From assembly GCA_026168455.1 (NCBI GenBank), contig CM047427.1, positions 87,574,670 to 87,638,669 on the forward strand: a DNA stretch of 64,000 bases, given 5' to 3'. The notes beneath the pieces are model-generated. The model had not been told where the DNA came from. It was given only the letters and a program-made list of their open reading frames with translations, and searched no databases. The stretch's first letter is position 1. The number at the start of each line of letters is the position of its first letter. Of this stretch, positions 50,032 to 62,197 are shown in pieces. The translations under genes and the position numbers were made by a program. The stretch is from Theocolax elegans. Lineage: Eukaryota; Arthropoda; Insecta; Hymenoptera; Cerocephalidae.

Positions 50032-50438
50032 TCATCCCCTTTTATCAATTCTACCTGAAGGCTTCCTTCGAAACGGTTGGAAATCCTCGTGTTTAAAGCG
50101 TGGATCCTCTATTAGAACGTTTCCTATCATTGTTATTCTTCTCCTAGTCAGAGCCCCGCATTCTTAGAGTACATGGTGTATCATCTCTGCTTTTCGAAAA
50201 AAACATACATGTTGGGCGAGTAGACTTTTTGTTTTGTACTTCTGGTAGTTTACTTTTGTGTGGCTAGTTATTACGTCTATCAGAGTTTTAACTTCTTTCT
50301 TGTCTAGTTTCAGCAATGCTACTTTGAAATTGGTTTCGTCTATGCAGTTTTTGTCCTTTTTTACAGCCCTCCAACTTCTTTCAAGCTTTTTCATTTTTAT
50401 CCACCTCCCGTTTCTTAAATTATTTTTTGATGTGAAGG
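50032..50438 (-). mobile_element. Decayed non-LTR retrotransposon 3' end
   Basis: One minus-strand frame, with a single internal stop, reads GRWIKMKKLERSWRAVKK, then KVALLKLDKKEVKTLIDVIT, then SHTKVNYQKYK, then a degraded zinc-knuckle region HVCFFRKAEMIHHVL-stop-ECGAL and a basic tail. This is the layout at the end of the polyprotein of I/Jockey-type non-LTR elements after RNase H: (L/I)TGHxxLNxHLH, CxxC, HVLCEC. The second Cys of the knuckle is Phe, and the Cys of HVLCEC is a stop, so the copy is dead. No 5' part is visible next to it. Confidence 0.6.
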
Positions 50439-50789
50439 TAACTTATTCCTGTTGTTGGCTTTAGAATAATATTATTTTTTTTAAATTTGCTTCTATCTAA
50501 ATTTTTTATAAAATTAATGTAAATATTAAAGAAGGAAAGTTCTTTTATTTATTTTCTACCATTAGTAATAATATTAGTATAATTTAAATTCTTTTAAATG
50601 ATATTTAAATTAAAATAACTAGTAAATTCTGAATTATTTAATGAGTCCTGTAGTATTTGTTATACTCATTAATACTATAATAAAATTTGTTTCAATTTTT
50701 TAAATGCGTGATTAATAATTCCATCAAACAGGTTCGTCACAAATGGTTGAGCTCTTTTTTTCTAACAAAAAATGAAGAAAATCGAAATA

Positions 50790-50950
50790 AAGGATCATTA
50801 ACTGTAAAAATTAAAAATAGAAGTCATGGTCCCTCAGTCACCTTAGTTTATCTAAAACTAGAAAGGTATTTGACTCTGTTCCGTTAGCACGAATAAGTAT
50901 ACATCTATATACCGAGGATTGGAATTACCAATTATGATTCATGGTCTACC
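50790..50950 (+). mobile_element. Reverse-transcriptase relic, frameshifted
   Basis: Plus-strand sequence reads VTLVYLKLE in one frame and, after a one-base shift, KVFDSVPLARIS in the next, matching the non-LTR reverse transcriptase motif around (D)LEKAFDSVPxxxL. The upstream catalytic-domain Asp position is Lys. Only this short stretch is recognisable; the reading is broken by the frameshift and later stops. It lies on the strand opposite to the element at 50032-50438. Confidence 0.4.
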
Positions 50951-51540
50951 GAAGAATTATAGGCTGTTCACTTTGTCATCTATTAACTGTCTTGTTAACT
51001 TCCATATTGATAAAAAGTAAGTGTACAGTATATATGTAGTTAAACGACATTTATAAACGACAAGTCAGAATTTTCGTTATTATTATTTTTTTTTTTTCGA
51101 GACTCAGAATATTTATTTTCTTACAGTTTTTATTTTCTTGAACTCGATATGTGATGCTATTCTATGAGTATTTCTATTCTGCGAATTGACAATTTAATTT
51201 TTTGCAAAATAAGTTAAAGTACTTAACAAATTTTAATACAATAAAAACGTTTTTATGCATATAATAAAAAAATTTAGTTAAAAAAAAGAAAATTTTTTGT
51301 TACAAAAACTTTTTTTTACACCGTGACTCTAGGAATAAAGCAGAAAAAGTAAGAGAAAAAGAAATAACCAAAAAAAAACTCATCAAAGGCAAGGAAATGA
51401 AAAGATAAGAAAAAAACATAAAATTAAGCAATAGCAGTCCAATAAATTTTCTAAAACCCAACAATAGATAGCAATGATTTACATAAAAGAAAACTCTGTA
51501 TATATATTTAAAAGATGAACAACGAATGTTTTTTCGTTTA

Positions 51541-51760
51541 TTCCCGCGATGATTAATCGGAGCGTAACGAACCAAACTCAACGATTGACGGTGTCCGACG
51601 AATGACTGTCACCGCGCAATGTCACAACAGTCGAATCGTGGGATGACGTAGTTAAGGAACCGAGCCTTCGAACTAACGGCAAATTCACTGACCTACTGGC
51701 GAGGCCGCTACGGACCTCGACCTGACCGGCAAACTTGGGTACATACCGGCACAACTTCTG
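51541..51760. other. GC-rich patch of unknown origin
   Basis: About 220 bp markedly richer in GC and CG than the surrounding intergenic DNA, with stops in all plus frames. It lies close to the retroelement relics and may be a retroelement end or a regulatory island. I recognise nothing specific. Confidence 0.3.
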
Positions 51761-53537
51761 AATTGTATGTCAGACGTATGAGTCTCATCGATTTACTTTT
51801 TTTTATGTTTTATATACCAATACAAATTTCATTCTATATTTTTTTTAATTATACGCGGTTTCCTTTTAAGATTTACTATTCGATGCGGATGATTTTTTCA
51901 GATATTCTTTTTTCTTTTAGGGTTCAATGTTTTTACGAGTTGCTTATTTTGATCGCGTGTAATGATGAAATCGTCAATAGTTTATTTTCACTTCAAGCAT
52001 ATTCAAAAGCTAAAAATAAGAATAATTAGTTTTCATCATTGTTACTAATGTAACCATTTTATATTACGCATTATTTTATAATCAATAAGAAATTCATACT
52101 ACCTAATTTGATAATTCATGCGATCGTTTTATTTGGCATTACTTTTTGGTGCACATTGGTTCAAAAATAAAAAATAATAACTACATATAATATTTAACAA
52201 AAATAATTTTAATGTAATACATTTGAATTATTATTATCTATTTAAATCTAGCGTTTCAATTTAGAAAGTATCTTATATATCAAAAACTTATTTGCAACAC
52301 AAAGATATGCGATTATCTTAACATAGCTTCCAATAGAATTAATATTTCTAATTAATTTTCTTACTTGTGTTACAAAGCATATACGCATTACGTATTTTAT
52401 TTATTTTTATTAAAGTAAGATAAACGTTATTTCTACATGAATATATTTTAAGTTAATATAATAAGCATGTGAAAACGATCCGATAAACTTGGGAATTCCC
52501 AAAAAAAAAAATACAATTTTGTTTACGTTCTATACATGCGTCATTTTCGTTCTTCGGTTTCATAAAAAAGTCAATTATTTTATTCAACTTTATAAGAAAT
52601 AATATTATATGAGTTTTTATATAATCCTCAGTATATAAAAATAATAATAATAAACTGATATATTTCTATATAATATTAATCAGATGGAATGAGAAGTATC
52701 GGGTTGCGATAATTACACAAAAATGCATTGGATTAGATAATTATGAGTTTGACCTAAGTATATATTTCATACTCGATCTATTACGGTACCAGAATAAATA
52801 TTTCGAAAATTTAGGTCATTTTTTCAGTGTGTGTATCACACTTGTAACCATATACGATGCTTATTTGTTGGATATCGATCGATAAAACTATATTCATTGT
52901 TTTAAGTTAAAATATGGAATTTCAAAACGGTTCATTGATTCACATTTTTTAAAATTTACTTTAATGTATAATGCACTTATAAATGTTTTTATCATTACGT
53001 TGATAATATGGTAACGTGTTATTATACGTGAATAATAATTAAATGTACTTATTCAAATTAATATGAATTACAGTTTCGGTTATAAATACGCAAAAAATCT
53101 TCTGATAATAATAAAAAATTATTTTCCTTAACTAATCATACTCCGTAGAAGTTCCTAGAAACCATCCCCTTTCCTGAAATGCAAATTTGAATTTCTGAAA
53201 AGTCAAGATAGGTACATTTTCACTCTCAAACCTCGTTGAGTAAAAGTAGTGCGAAGAACGAGCTTATGAGAAAAAAAGTAAGAAGAAAAAACGTAAAAAA
53301 AGTAAACGCCACCGAAAAGTTGGACGAGCACCGAAGAGAAACCGGTACGGCCGCCTATTAAGCTCACGGCGCGAAAGTCGAATGAGTGAATCTGTCCTCA
53401 TGGAGGAGGAAATGCCGACTCTTTCTACCTGTCCTTGAGCCTTCTGATTCAGTCGACGAGGAACTTTCGAGGTGTACACGCTTTCGAAATTTACGGTTTA
53501 TATATGTGATTGTGATCCAGTGATTATTACAGTGATC
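51761..53537. other. Intergenic region upstream of carboxypeptidase
   Basis: AT-rich with nothing recognisable until about 53220. The last 300 bp are GC-richer and are the likely promoter and 5' untranslated region of the carboxypeptidase gene. TTATATAT at about 53505 is too near the ATG to be a normal TATA box. Confidence 0.5.
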
Positions 53538-56450
53538 ATGGGGTGGATGAGGTTGTTGCTCGTTATCCTCGGTATCACGCTCGTTTTAGGGGATGATCAC
53601 GGATTGGAACCTTTGAGCTCGATTTCAAAAAACGTTAGTGGATTTCTCGTTAATCAGGATGGTCAGTTTTATGTGAAGACGATCATTGCGAATAAGAGGT
53701 GACTATATTATTATCTTTCATTGCTTTACACTTGGGGGATAGAGTACATTTTAAACTTAAGAATGTTGAATTCGCATTTATTAATTTTGCAATCATGCGA
53801 AATTTATAATGACGATTTTTATTACGAAAAATGATTAATAAGTTTCATATATGACTATAGAGAATTATAAATTTTGAAAAAACGATCACACTTAGTCAAC
53901 ACGCGTAAAACTTTCAAAGATTATTACTGAAATTTTTTGAATGTTTTACAAAATTCCTATTTTAAATAAGCAAACAAAAATATTTCAAGAAATAAAGTTA
54001 ATAACGGTTCGAGTATGTAAGAATTACTCTATCTTACAGTAAATTGAACTAAATTTTACGCAATACACATTATAATTTAAAGAAAAGATTTTGAAATAAT
54101 GATTGTCATGGTATACAATTAAATACATCGCAGACTGTACGAAATATTCAAATATCGCTATTGTCTTTTTAATTCCAACATAAAAATGTTCCACTTTACA
54201 AATATTATTACACATCTTACTTATCACGTCAAGGTTAATTTTAACTTACGTTTATCCATTTCATTCGAATGGAGAAAAAAAAGCACTACACGTGGCGGAT
54301 TCACCGTTTCCTATTTCATCACATAGTTGTGTAAAACTAGAAAAATGTCTCTCATCCTGTGTGTAAAGAGAATAATTATTTGCCTCTTACATTACATATT
54401 TAAGAGAGAATAAAAAAAAATGAAAGAAAGTCACAAGATACCAAAATAAACAAACGCGCACATTCAATGATAATTACGTTACGAGTTCTACTTTAACTAA
54501 ACGTAAAAAGACATGTAGTACACATACGTGACTCTAATCAGCTTCCTAACATTATTTATTTCCATATCTTTATCGACTCTCGTAACATTCAGATCCTTCG
54601 ATTCAATTTCAATGTCCCTCGACTTTCTCCATACCACCGTAAATTCCAATTATTTCTCTTATCTTTTGTTTCGCGTATACTCGCTCGCGCAAATAAAAAT
54701 CTCGTTTCTCAAAATCCACACGTTTCTATTGTTTATATCGTGTAGTTAACTATACGCAAAGGTATAATTTGAACGTCGTAACGTCGTAATCAAGGTATAT
54801 GAAATACACGCGTATAAACGAAATTAACATTTACAATCTTGATTAAATGCAGAAATAAATTGGATCGAAAAGTGTTGACCTAATTAAGATATAAAAGTCA
54901 AATCGATGTCATTAGCTGATTTCATCTAGATGTATATAGATATAGATATATACACACACATGTATAATGTACATAGAGAGAAATATAAACAATTCAAGCT
55001 TTCTTTACGGAAATCCTGTTGTACAACTATATAAAATTAACGAATGAAATAATAATATTAATTAATATTATGGTTTACGAAATTTTTCTTTTAATTAATT
55101 TTAATTTACATTGTAAACTCGAAAAATAGTACTACTGATGTTGATCAAGTATTCGTTCTGCAAATTCATTAGTGTTGTATAATTAATTATTTGGTAGAAT
55201 TTCAACGAAATGAGTATTTAAATATCTATAGACAATAACCTAATTACACACTTCTCATTCGCTAGGCGACACGGCCATTAAAAATCCAAATAATTCAAAG
55301 AAAAAGCAAAGAAAGGAATATATAAGTACCCATCAAGACATTCATAAATCCACTGTGATTTATGAGTACCTCGTTATTCCCATACCTTTAAAACGTCACT
55401 CATGTAACTTATGATACTTTGCAAAGAAAAAATCAACTTGTCACCGTTCATTACCTAAATAAACATACTTAAATCGACGAGGAACATAAAATAAATCGTT
55501 ATTCGTTATTCGATCGTACAGCACAGAAATTGAGGATAATACCGATCCGCAAGAAGAAAATCAGAGTGACGATGAAAAAGACGAAAGTGGCTTAGAGGCG
55601 TCAACGATTGTCAGTGTGGAGGATGAAAAAACCGAGGAAGAGGAACAAGCACCGTGGATAAGAGTTCGTAAAAATTGGTGGCAACGTTCACGGGGTTTCT
55701 CTATTTTTGGTGCTTTCGAATCAGCGATTACCACTGTTACTAAATTCCTTGGGAACATTATTGGCGACGAAGACGAAGAAGCCGATTATGGACGTAATGG
55801 TGTTAGTTACAAGGATCATCAGTTGTTAAGGATTACACCGAAAAATTTGAAGCAAGTCCGATATTTGTTGGAGTTGAAAGAAAATGAGCCTGACGATGTT
55901 AAATTTTGGACGAGTCCTGCAAAAGACAAGTGAGTTCATTATATGCGTTCGAAAATTAATTTTAAGGAAAGTGATAAAAATCATTGTAACGTCTATAAAT
56001 ATAGTCTTGTGCAATCAGAAAAAAATCAGGGTTTCGATAAGATGCTAACGTTACGATTATATCGTATACTTTTCAGGTGAAATTAATAAGATTGAAATTG
56101 ATTAATTCTTTTACATTGTTTTAAACCAAAGTTTAAATTTTATATACAAGTATTCTATAAAACATATTTCCGAATTATTTATTTAATTTAATTAAACTCC
56201 ATATCGATCCACTATTGATTTAATTGATGAAATATACGATTAAAGATGAAAACAAATATTAGCGTCAAAGACAAAACAAATAAGAAATTGCTTTTAATGT
56301 ATTTGCTAATATGTACGAACATAATATATTATGTCTTCTAATATTTTCAGATTAACAGATATTTTAGTTTCTCCAACTATATTAAACGATGTTAAAATAT
56401 ATCTTCGTGAAAAGAAAATAGATTATGTTACTTTAATTACAGATCTTGAG
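53538..56450 (+). CDS. Carboxypeptidase exons 1-3: signal, extension, propeptide
   Basis: Exon 1 (53538-53698) carries the signal peptide; ATG 53538 is chosen because it directly precedes the hydrophobic core. Exon 2 (55522-55929) carries the acidic Glu/Asp-rich stretch, a basic/aromatic segment ([13 protein letters not shown]), a hydrophobic helix-like part ([18 protein letters not shown]) and the first propeptide strand ([20 protein letters not shown]). Exon 3 (56351-56450) continues the propeptide ([20 protein letters not shown]). Confidence 0.88.
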
Positions 56451-59400
56451 GTAAACACACAATTATGATTGCTTTATGTATCATACGCATTTCATATAGC
56501 GAATGTTTTTTTATATAAAAAATGTAATTGTTATAGAAATTTATAAAATCTCAAAATCCAAGAATGCCGAAAGAACGCCGGCAGGATTTGTACTCGTCGC
56601 AGGGACATTCGATGACTTGGAAGCGATATCACCGTTACAAAGGTTAATATATTCTCTTACTAATTAGAGGAACTTGAGTTACATAAATTTTCATAATTAA
56701 TTTATTTATTTAGATATCATGGGGTACCTCGACCACTTAGCATTCAAATATCCGCAGCTGGTCGAAGTATCGTCAATTGGAAAAAGTTTCGAAGGTAGAG
56801 CTTTGAAAATAATAAAAATATCATCAGGCGCTAATAGAAATGGAGAGCCAAAACCATCGATTTGGATCGACGCTGGTATGATACTATTTTTAAATTAAAA
56901 ATTTGTAATCGGTTTTTCGTATATACTTATCAAACTAACCGATCCGTTTTTCATTTTTCGAATAATTCAATTTGACTAAATTAAAATGATTAAGCAAACG
57001 TTCTAACACCTGATATTTCCCATAATAAAAGACGCAAATATCAATAACGACCTTGCTAATTTTACAAACTATCCCGCGGTACTTTACTACAACGTTTCTC
57101 AGGTATATCCTAAACAAGATTTTTAATCACCAATTTACATGCACAACATTTTCCTGTTCGTCTACGCGAAAAAAAAGAAACCCATATTGCATTTGTATGC
57201 GCGCAGGTATATCCAAAGAACCGTTTACCTAGATTTACTGAAATACTCATAAGCATATAGATCCGAGTTTTAAAACGGTTAAAACTTGAAAAGAAAAGCG
57301 AAAAATATTGTGTATAGCTAAATCGCGTTAACTATGCATACTCGTTCGAATTAGGTTATACGACAATATTGCAGGGATGCACGCAAGAGAATGGATAAGT
57401 ACCGCAGTGGCAACGTACATAATGAATCAATTGGTTGAGAAAAATGAAAATTATACAAGGCTACTTGACATTACGGACTGGATTATAATGCCTGTCGCTA
57501 ATCCGGATGGATACGAATTTACGCACACGGACGACCGACTTTGGAGAAAAACTCGTAGTACGCATGATTCCGAGTCGGAGGACGAGGCTAGGTAATTTAT
57601 TTATTTATTTATTTAAGTATAAGTAAACTACGGATTGGAGGTGTCAATTAGTGGCTAATTTGATATTCAATCGTTTATATTTGTTAGAGTTAAGATTTTA
57701 TTAATTATTCGTGATTAAGTTATAAAAATGTCAAATATATGGAGATTTAAATATAAGTTTATCTTATATCTATAACTGTGAAAATACTAATTGTAAATGC
57801 CTTAATATTTGCTGGTGTGTACAATTTTTTTTCATCAACAAATAGCTTTATTAGAATGAATAGCGAATATTCTCACTAAAAGTTTAATATTGAATTAGAG
57901 TTTAAATATTTATTAATTATTTAGTTAAATTTGAAAAAGAATTTGTGTTATATTATACTGCCAGTCTAGTATACTAGAAACCGAAACTACATTAATCAAG
58001 TTGATCTAAGAAAATTAATTTTCTACGTAAATTTTCTTTTCACCTTGCACGTAGATATAATTAAGATTATAATTACCGATTACCGGTATCTGTCTATCAT
58101 CTCGAGATTATTAGTTATTAATGAATAATAATTGTAACGTATACCATTCTAATTTAAACTTCCTATTATTAATTATATCTGCCTTTTACAAATAATCTCT
58201 ATTAATCGAACGTTGTTACATTTAAAATATCGATTGTATATTACATACTACTAAAATATCTTAATCTATATAGTTTCATTTATTTTATCGTTTGTATAAG
58301 TAATAATTAGTAAAAATAATTCGATAAATTGTCATAGGCAAGGTCCAGGCTTCTTACATCTACTTTCCTATTACACCAAATGGTTATTCGGAAGCTGCGA
58401 GGGCGTAGATCCTAATCGAAATTTCAACATTCACTGGGGTGAGGAACTTAATTTCAAAGGTGCCAATGAAGGTAAAGACCCGTGTCACGATACTTACGCT
58501 GGACCGAGTCCTTTCTCCGAGCCTGAAACTCGAGCGATCGCTAATTACCTCATGAAACATAAAAAGACCATCAGGTAATTATTGTAACTTTTATTAACGA
58601 GTCACGTTCAAACTATTTTTTAAGAAGATTGTTTCCAATTGTAACTTGTGTATTGCACAAAAATAAAATTATTTTATTTATCATTACAAATATTTATGAC
58701 TTTATACTTTTTTAAGATTAAGTCATTAATTATTTTCTTGTGATGTGCAATATTTAATTTTCAAAATTGGCAATCGTTTAAACTTGGAGCGGATGTTCAC
58801 GATTATCTATAAAAATTTGACCAGAGAATTGAAAAAGTGAACTAGAAAATTGATCATAAATATAAGTCTCACCGCAAACATATCTATATTTCGCACAAGT
58901 AAAAACGATTGAACTCTACCCTCGTAAAAAATGAGCAGAGTGAAAAACTGATTGACTGTGAAATCGGAAAGTTAAAATGTTTTTTATTTTCTTTTTAATT
59001 CGAAAAGACAAAGAACAGAGAAAAACAATCGTGAGGTTTGCGTACCACTTTCGACTAACTGTTCGTTTTTCCACGCAGAACCTACCTGACTTTGCATTCG
59101 TACTCGCAAATGCTTCTTGTGCCTTGGGGTTTCACGCGGACGAGACCCGCCGACTTCGAAGACTTGATGAACATTGCGAATAAAGCGAAGAAGGCCATTG
59201 CCAAGGTTCACGGGACTGAATACAGAGTTGGACCATCCTCGGAGCTTCTTTACCCAACGACAGGTGAATGATTTTACGATTGATGCGCGGTATACTTTAA
59301 TGATGCCACTTTAAATGAGCTGTCTCGCGTACCTAATTTCCACATTTTAATGCTTTCTTTTCTCACGTTATCGTTGTTTTGATTTACTATTTATTTCAAA

Positions 59401-59838
59401 TAAACCTCAATGTCAAAAAATATATGTAAACTTGTAATAATAATGAAATGGTATACCTAATTTTAATTGTAAAATTCTCCAAACAAATGTATTAAATGAA
59501 AAAGTTGAACGGTGGAATTTAGGTTCAACATTTTTCACCATCGCATTTAATTTTCCACACTTAATAATGTTGACATTGAAATAAAGTTTTAAAGTAAACA
59601 TAATGGAAAACCCGGGAGCTGCTTCTGCATACTAATAGAACCGCCTTTTCAAACAGGTTCATCGGACGACTGGGCAAAGGCGATTGCGGGGATAAAGAAT
59701 TCGTTCACTATGGAACTAAGAGATCGAGGTGCTTATGGTTTTCTACTTCCAGCATCGCAAATCGTACCTACTGCGAGGGAAACGTGGGCGGGTGTAAGAG
59801 TGATAGCGCGCATGGCTGCGACTAACAGTAACACCTGA
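53538..59838 (+). CDS. Secreted M14 metallocarboxypeptidase zymogen
   Basis: Zinc exopeptidase that removes C-terminal residues. Exons: 53538-53698, 55522-55929, 56351-56450, 56537-56642, 56714-56875, 57375-57591, 58338-58574, 59079-59263, 59657-59838 (585 residues, all phases agree). Signal peptide [18 protein letters not shown]; acidic extension 54-149; Propep_M14-like domain from about 150; catalytic domain from about 250. Catalytic and substrate-binding residues, bovine CPA numbering in brackets: H315 (69) and E318 (72) in GMHAREW, R370 (127) in RLWRKTRS, N411-R412 (144-145) in DPNRNF, H470 (196) in LTLHSYSQ, Y522 (248), E545 (270) in [13 protein letters not shown]. All are present, so it should be active. 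Asp529 sits at the specificity position (255), as in CPB-type enzymes, suggesting preference for Lys/Arg, with a one-residue alignment uncertainty. About 30 residues separate RKTRS from the next Cys, where other members have 6-8. Likely extracellular or digestive. Confidence 0.93.
56537..59838 (+). CDS. Carboxypeptidase exons 4-9: catalytic domain
   Basis: Exon 4 ends the propeptide and starts the enzyme ([12 protein letters not shown]). Exon 5 (56714-56875) gives [20 protein letters not shown]. Exon 6 (57375-57591) holds the HxxE zinc motif and Arg127 equivalent. Exon 7 (58338-58574) holds the Cys pair and DPNRNF. Exon 8 (59079-59263) holds the third zinc ligand, and exon 9 (59657-59838) the catalytic Glu. 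The basic KERRQD stretch in exon 4 is a plausible tryptic activation site. Confidence 0.93.
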
Positions 59839-60071
59839 GAATTCCATCGTCTCGCGTGCATTTTATGCTAAATCTTCATTCTATACAATTTTCTTTTTTC
59901 TTGATCGAATCTTGCCTATTTAGCGTAAAGTATTATGCGTATGCATCTTCCAGGATAATAGAATAACTATTTATTTGTTTCCAAACACGAATTTCAATTT
60001 TCTTTTCGTTGATTCGAGCGTACTATTATTCCGACCGATATCAACATAAATCTATTAATAATTTAATATGT

Positions 60072-60077
60072 AATAAA
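60072..60077 (+). terminator. Candidate carboxypeptidase poly(A) signal
   Basis: AATAAA about 235 nt past the stop codon at 59838; the first clear signal downstream of the gene. Confidence 0.45.
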
Positions 60078-61676
60078 AATGTGTACGATTCTCCAAGACG
60101 TGGAATAGTAATGACTAACTTTACCAAAATATAGGATAGTACGCTCTATCTCTTACAAGAAGAAGAGTGCAAAAACATCGAGTCATAAAATTATAGGTGA
60201 CAATGTAGGTTACCATCCATTGACCTAAAAACTCAAGCCATGATATGAAATTTTGTCAAAAATGGACGTTACCATTCGAATAAATTATATACACTTTTTC
60301 ATTCATAATTGACGTACGATCTTACAAACTCACGCTATTAATTAAGAATCAATTAAATCACCATTGAAATAAAAAATGTAAATTAATTACGCCATAGGAT
60401 TTTTGAAAGCACATCTTTTCTCATTTAAATTCTCAAGACACTATAAAACGACACCTCACGATTTCAGTAAAATTCTCTTGTTGTATACGAAAAGATCAGC
60501 ATAATGCTCTATAAAATACGGAAAAGATCACAAGGATAGATTAGATGAATCGAGCATTTGTAAGATAGTGTGTATCCTATATGTAACGCATTGACTAGGA
60601 AAATATGAAATAACGAATCGAATTTTGAGATTTATCGTAAATGCATGCGTGAGACTAATACCCAGTGCTCGATGTGTACGCACGATTAGGGGAAAAAAAG
60701 AAGAGTTTAGTGAGAGAGCGAGATATAGCACCGAGTTTATCGGTGAATCGCTCCTGGACTATGTCAGTTTGAAGCGTCGATTGCGAAATTGGGTATATAG
60801 GAGCCGATTGATCGTGTACGGATAAGACAACGGCGTCCGGCGAACTCTCTGTAATTACAAAGCGAAAACCAGGTCGGTAAACCGATCGAACGTACTCAGG
60901 TTACCTGATCAAAGTATTTATAAATGTTGATTGTTTTCGTCATGCCGCCCGTCCTGTATTTATATTATTTTATTTGTATATTTATTTGTCCATAATGCGT
61001 TTATCCTCATGTGTATAGAACCAATTTGTAGTTATTAAAAGATTTATTAGAATTTATTAATACGATATATCTCAATTTTATTTATATCCTCATTTCTCAA
61101 TCGATATCTAGATATTTCATTTTTATTTTTGCACAATGTTTTTTAACTTCTGTTCCTGTATATTTTCACTGAAAATTCACTATTGTATGGTACAAAGATA
61201 ATGCGATGAGAGTATTTCGATTTATTTACAGGTTTTATTTACAAACGTTGATATTCGTATATATGATCGTTAAAATACCTGTGGTTTTATCTATAGATAT
61301 ATTTGATACAATCATTGTGTAGAAATTATATTATACATGTAACAGATACGTAAAAAAATGTACTAAGGTGTTGTGCTCATTGTTTTCAATCGAACTTTTA
61401 TAGTTTTATTTACAATTAACGTTAAGAATGCTAGTAACACCTGATTATTTTTTGATGATGTTTTTAAGTTTTTCCATTTATTTACATTTAGTTATAAGAA
61501 ATTTATAGTTTATCACTGCAATACCACACGCATGCTTGAAATACCAACGTTCAAGAGTCCGATCAAAGGGTACCACTGATAGTTTAATTACAAACGTTAA
61601 TCCAAACTCTATTAAAGAAAATGTGTGACAAACGTAATTATACGTTTAAAAACGTAAAAAATTGTATACGTATACA

Positions 61677-61678
<2 letters not shown>

Positions 61679-61710
<32 letters not shown>
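61679..61710. repeat. (TA)n microsatellite
   Basis: Perfect TA run of about 32 bp in the spacer between the carboxypeptidase and protease genes. Confidence 0.9.
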
Positions 61711-61711
<1 letters not shown>

Positions 61712-62157
61712 GACGAATTTCATTGTAAACGATACATCGGTACTTCTCTGAAATCAATTTAATAATCTGATAACAAATAGATAATTCGTATATGTTTGTA
61801 ACATTGATTAGTTTTTGGTTTCAATGAAATAAACTCGGAGGAATAAATATCTTTAGCTTTATCAGTCATCGAGCTGTCATTAAAAGTGAATAATAATCAA
61901 TAGTCAATCAATATAACAACAATGGAGCGAAGGAATCCTGGTTAAGCATTTTTGTGTTTTATTGATAAAACCCCACGTGTATTAAATTTGTAATTAGTAC
62001 AATAAAATTTATTTTATCTTTAATCGGACAATCGACCAATTTGATTTGTTTATGGATTTCATTGACGAGTAAAAGTTAGATTTTATATCGTGTTAAACGT
62101 ATAATATCGTATGTACGTGTATATCATATACATACTTACGTCTGCTTGCGAGGAAAG

Positions 62158-62165
62158 TATAAATA
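62158..62165 (+). promoter_or_regulatory. TATA box of chymotrypsin-like gene
   Basis: TATAAATA 33-40 nt upstream of the ATG at 62198, so transcription should start about 10 nt before the coding region. A strong TATA with a very short leader is usual for abundant insect digestive proteases. Confidence 0.7.
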
Positions 62166-62197
62166 GGCTGTCATGCAATTTCTACTCACACTCAAAA

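Larger units (their letters stand above)
59839..62157. other. Carboxypeptidase 3' end and intergenic spacer
   Basis: AT-rich. The first 250 bp are probably 3' untranslated sequence. A GC-richer stretch at 60640-60900 has no recognisable coding content, and a (TA)n run lies at 61679-61710. No other gene is visible. Confidence 0.6.
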
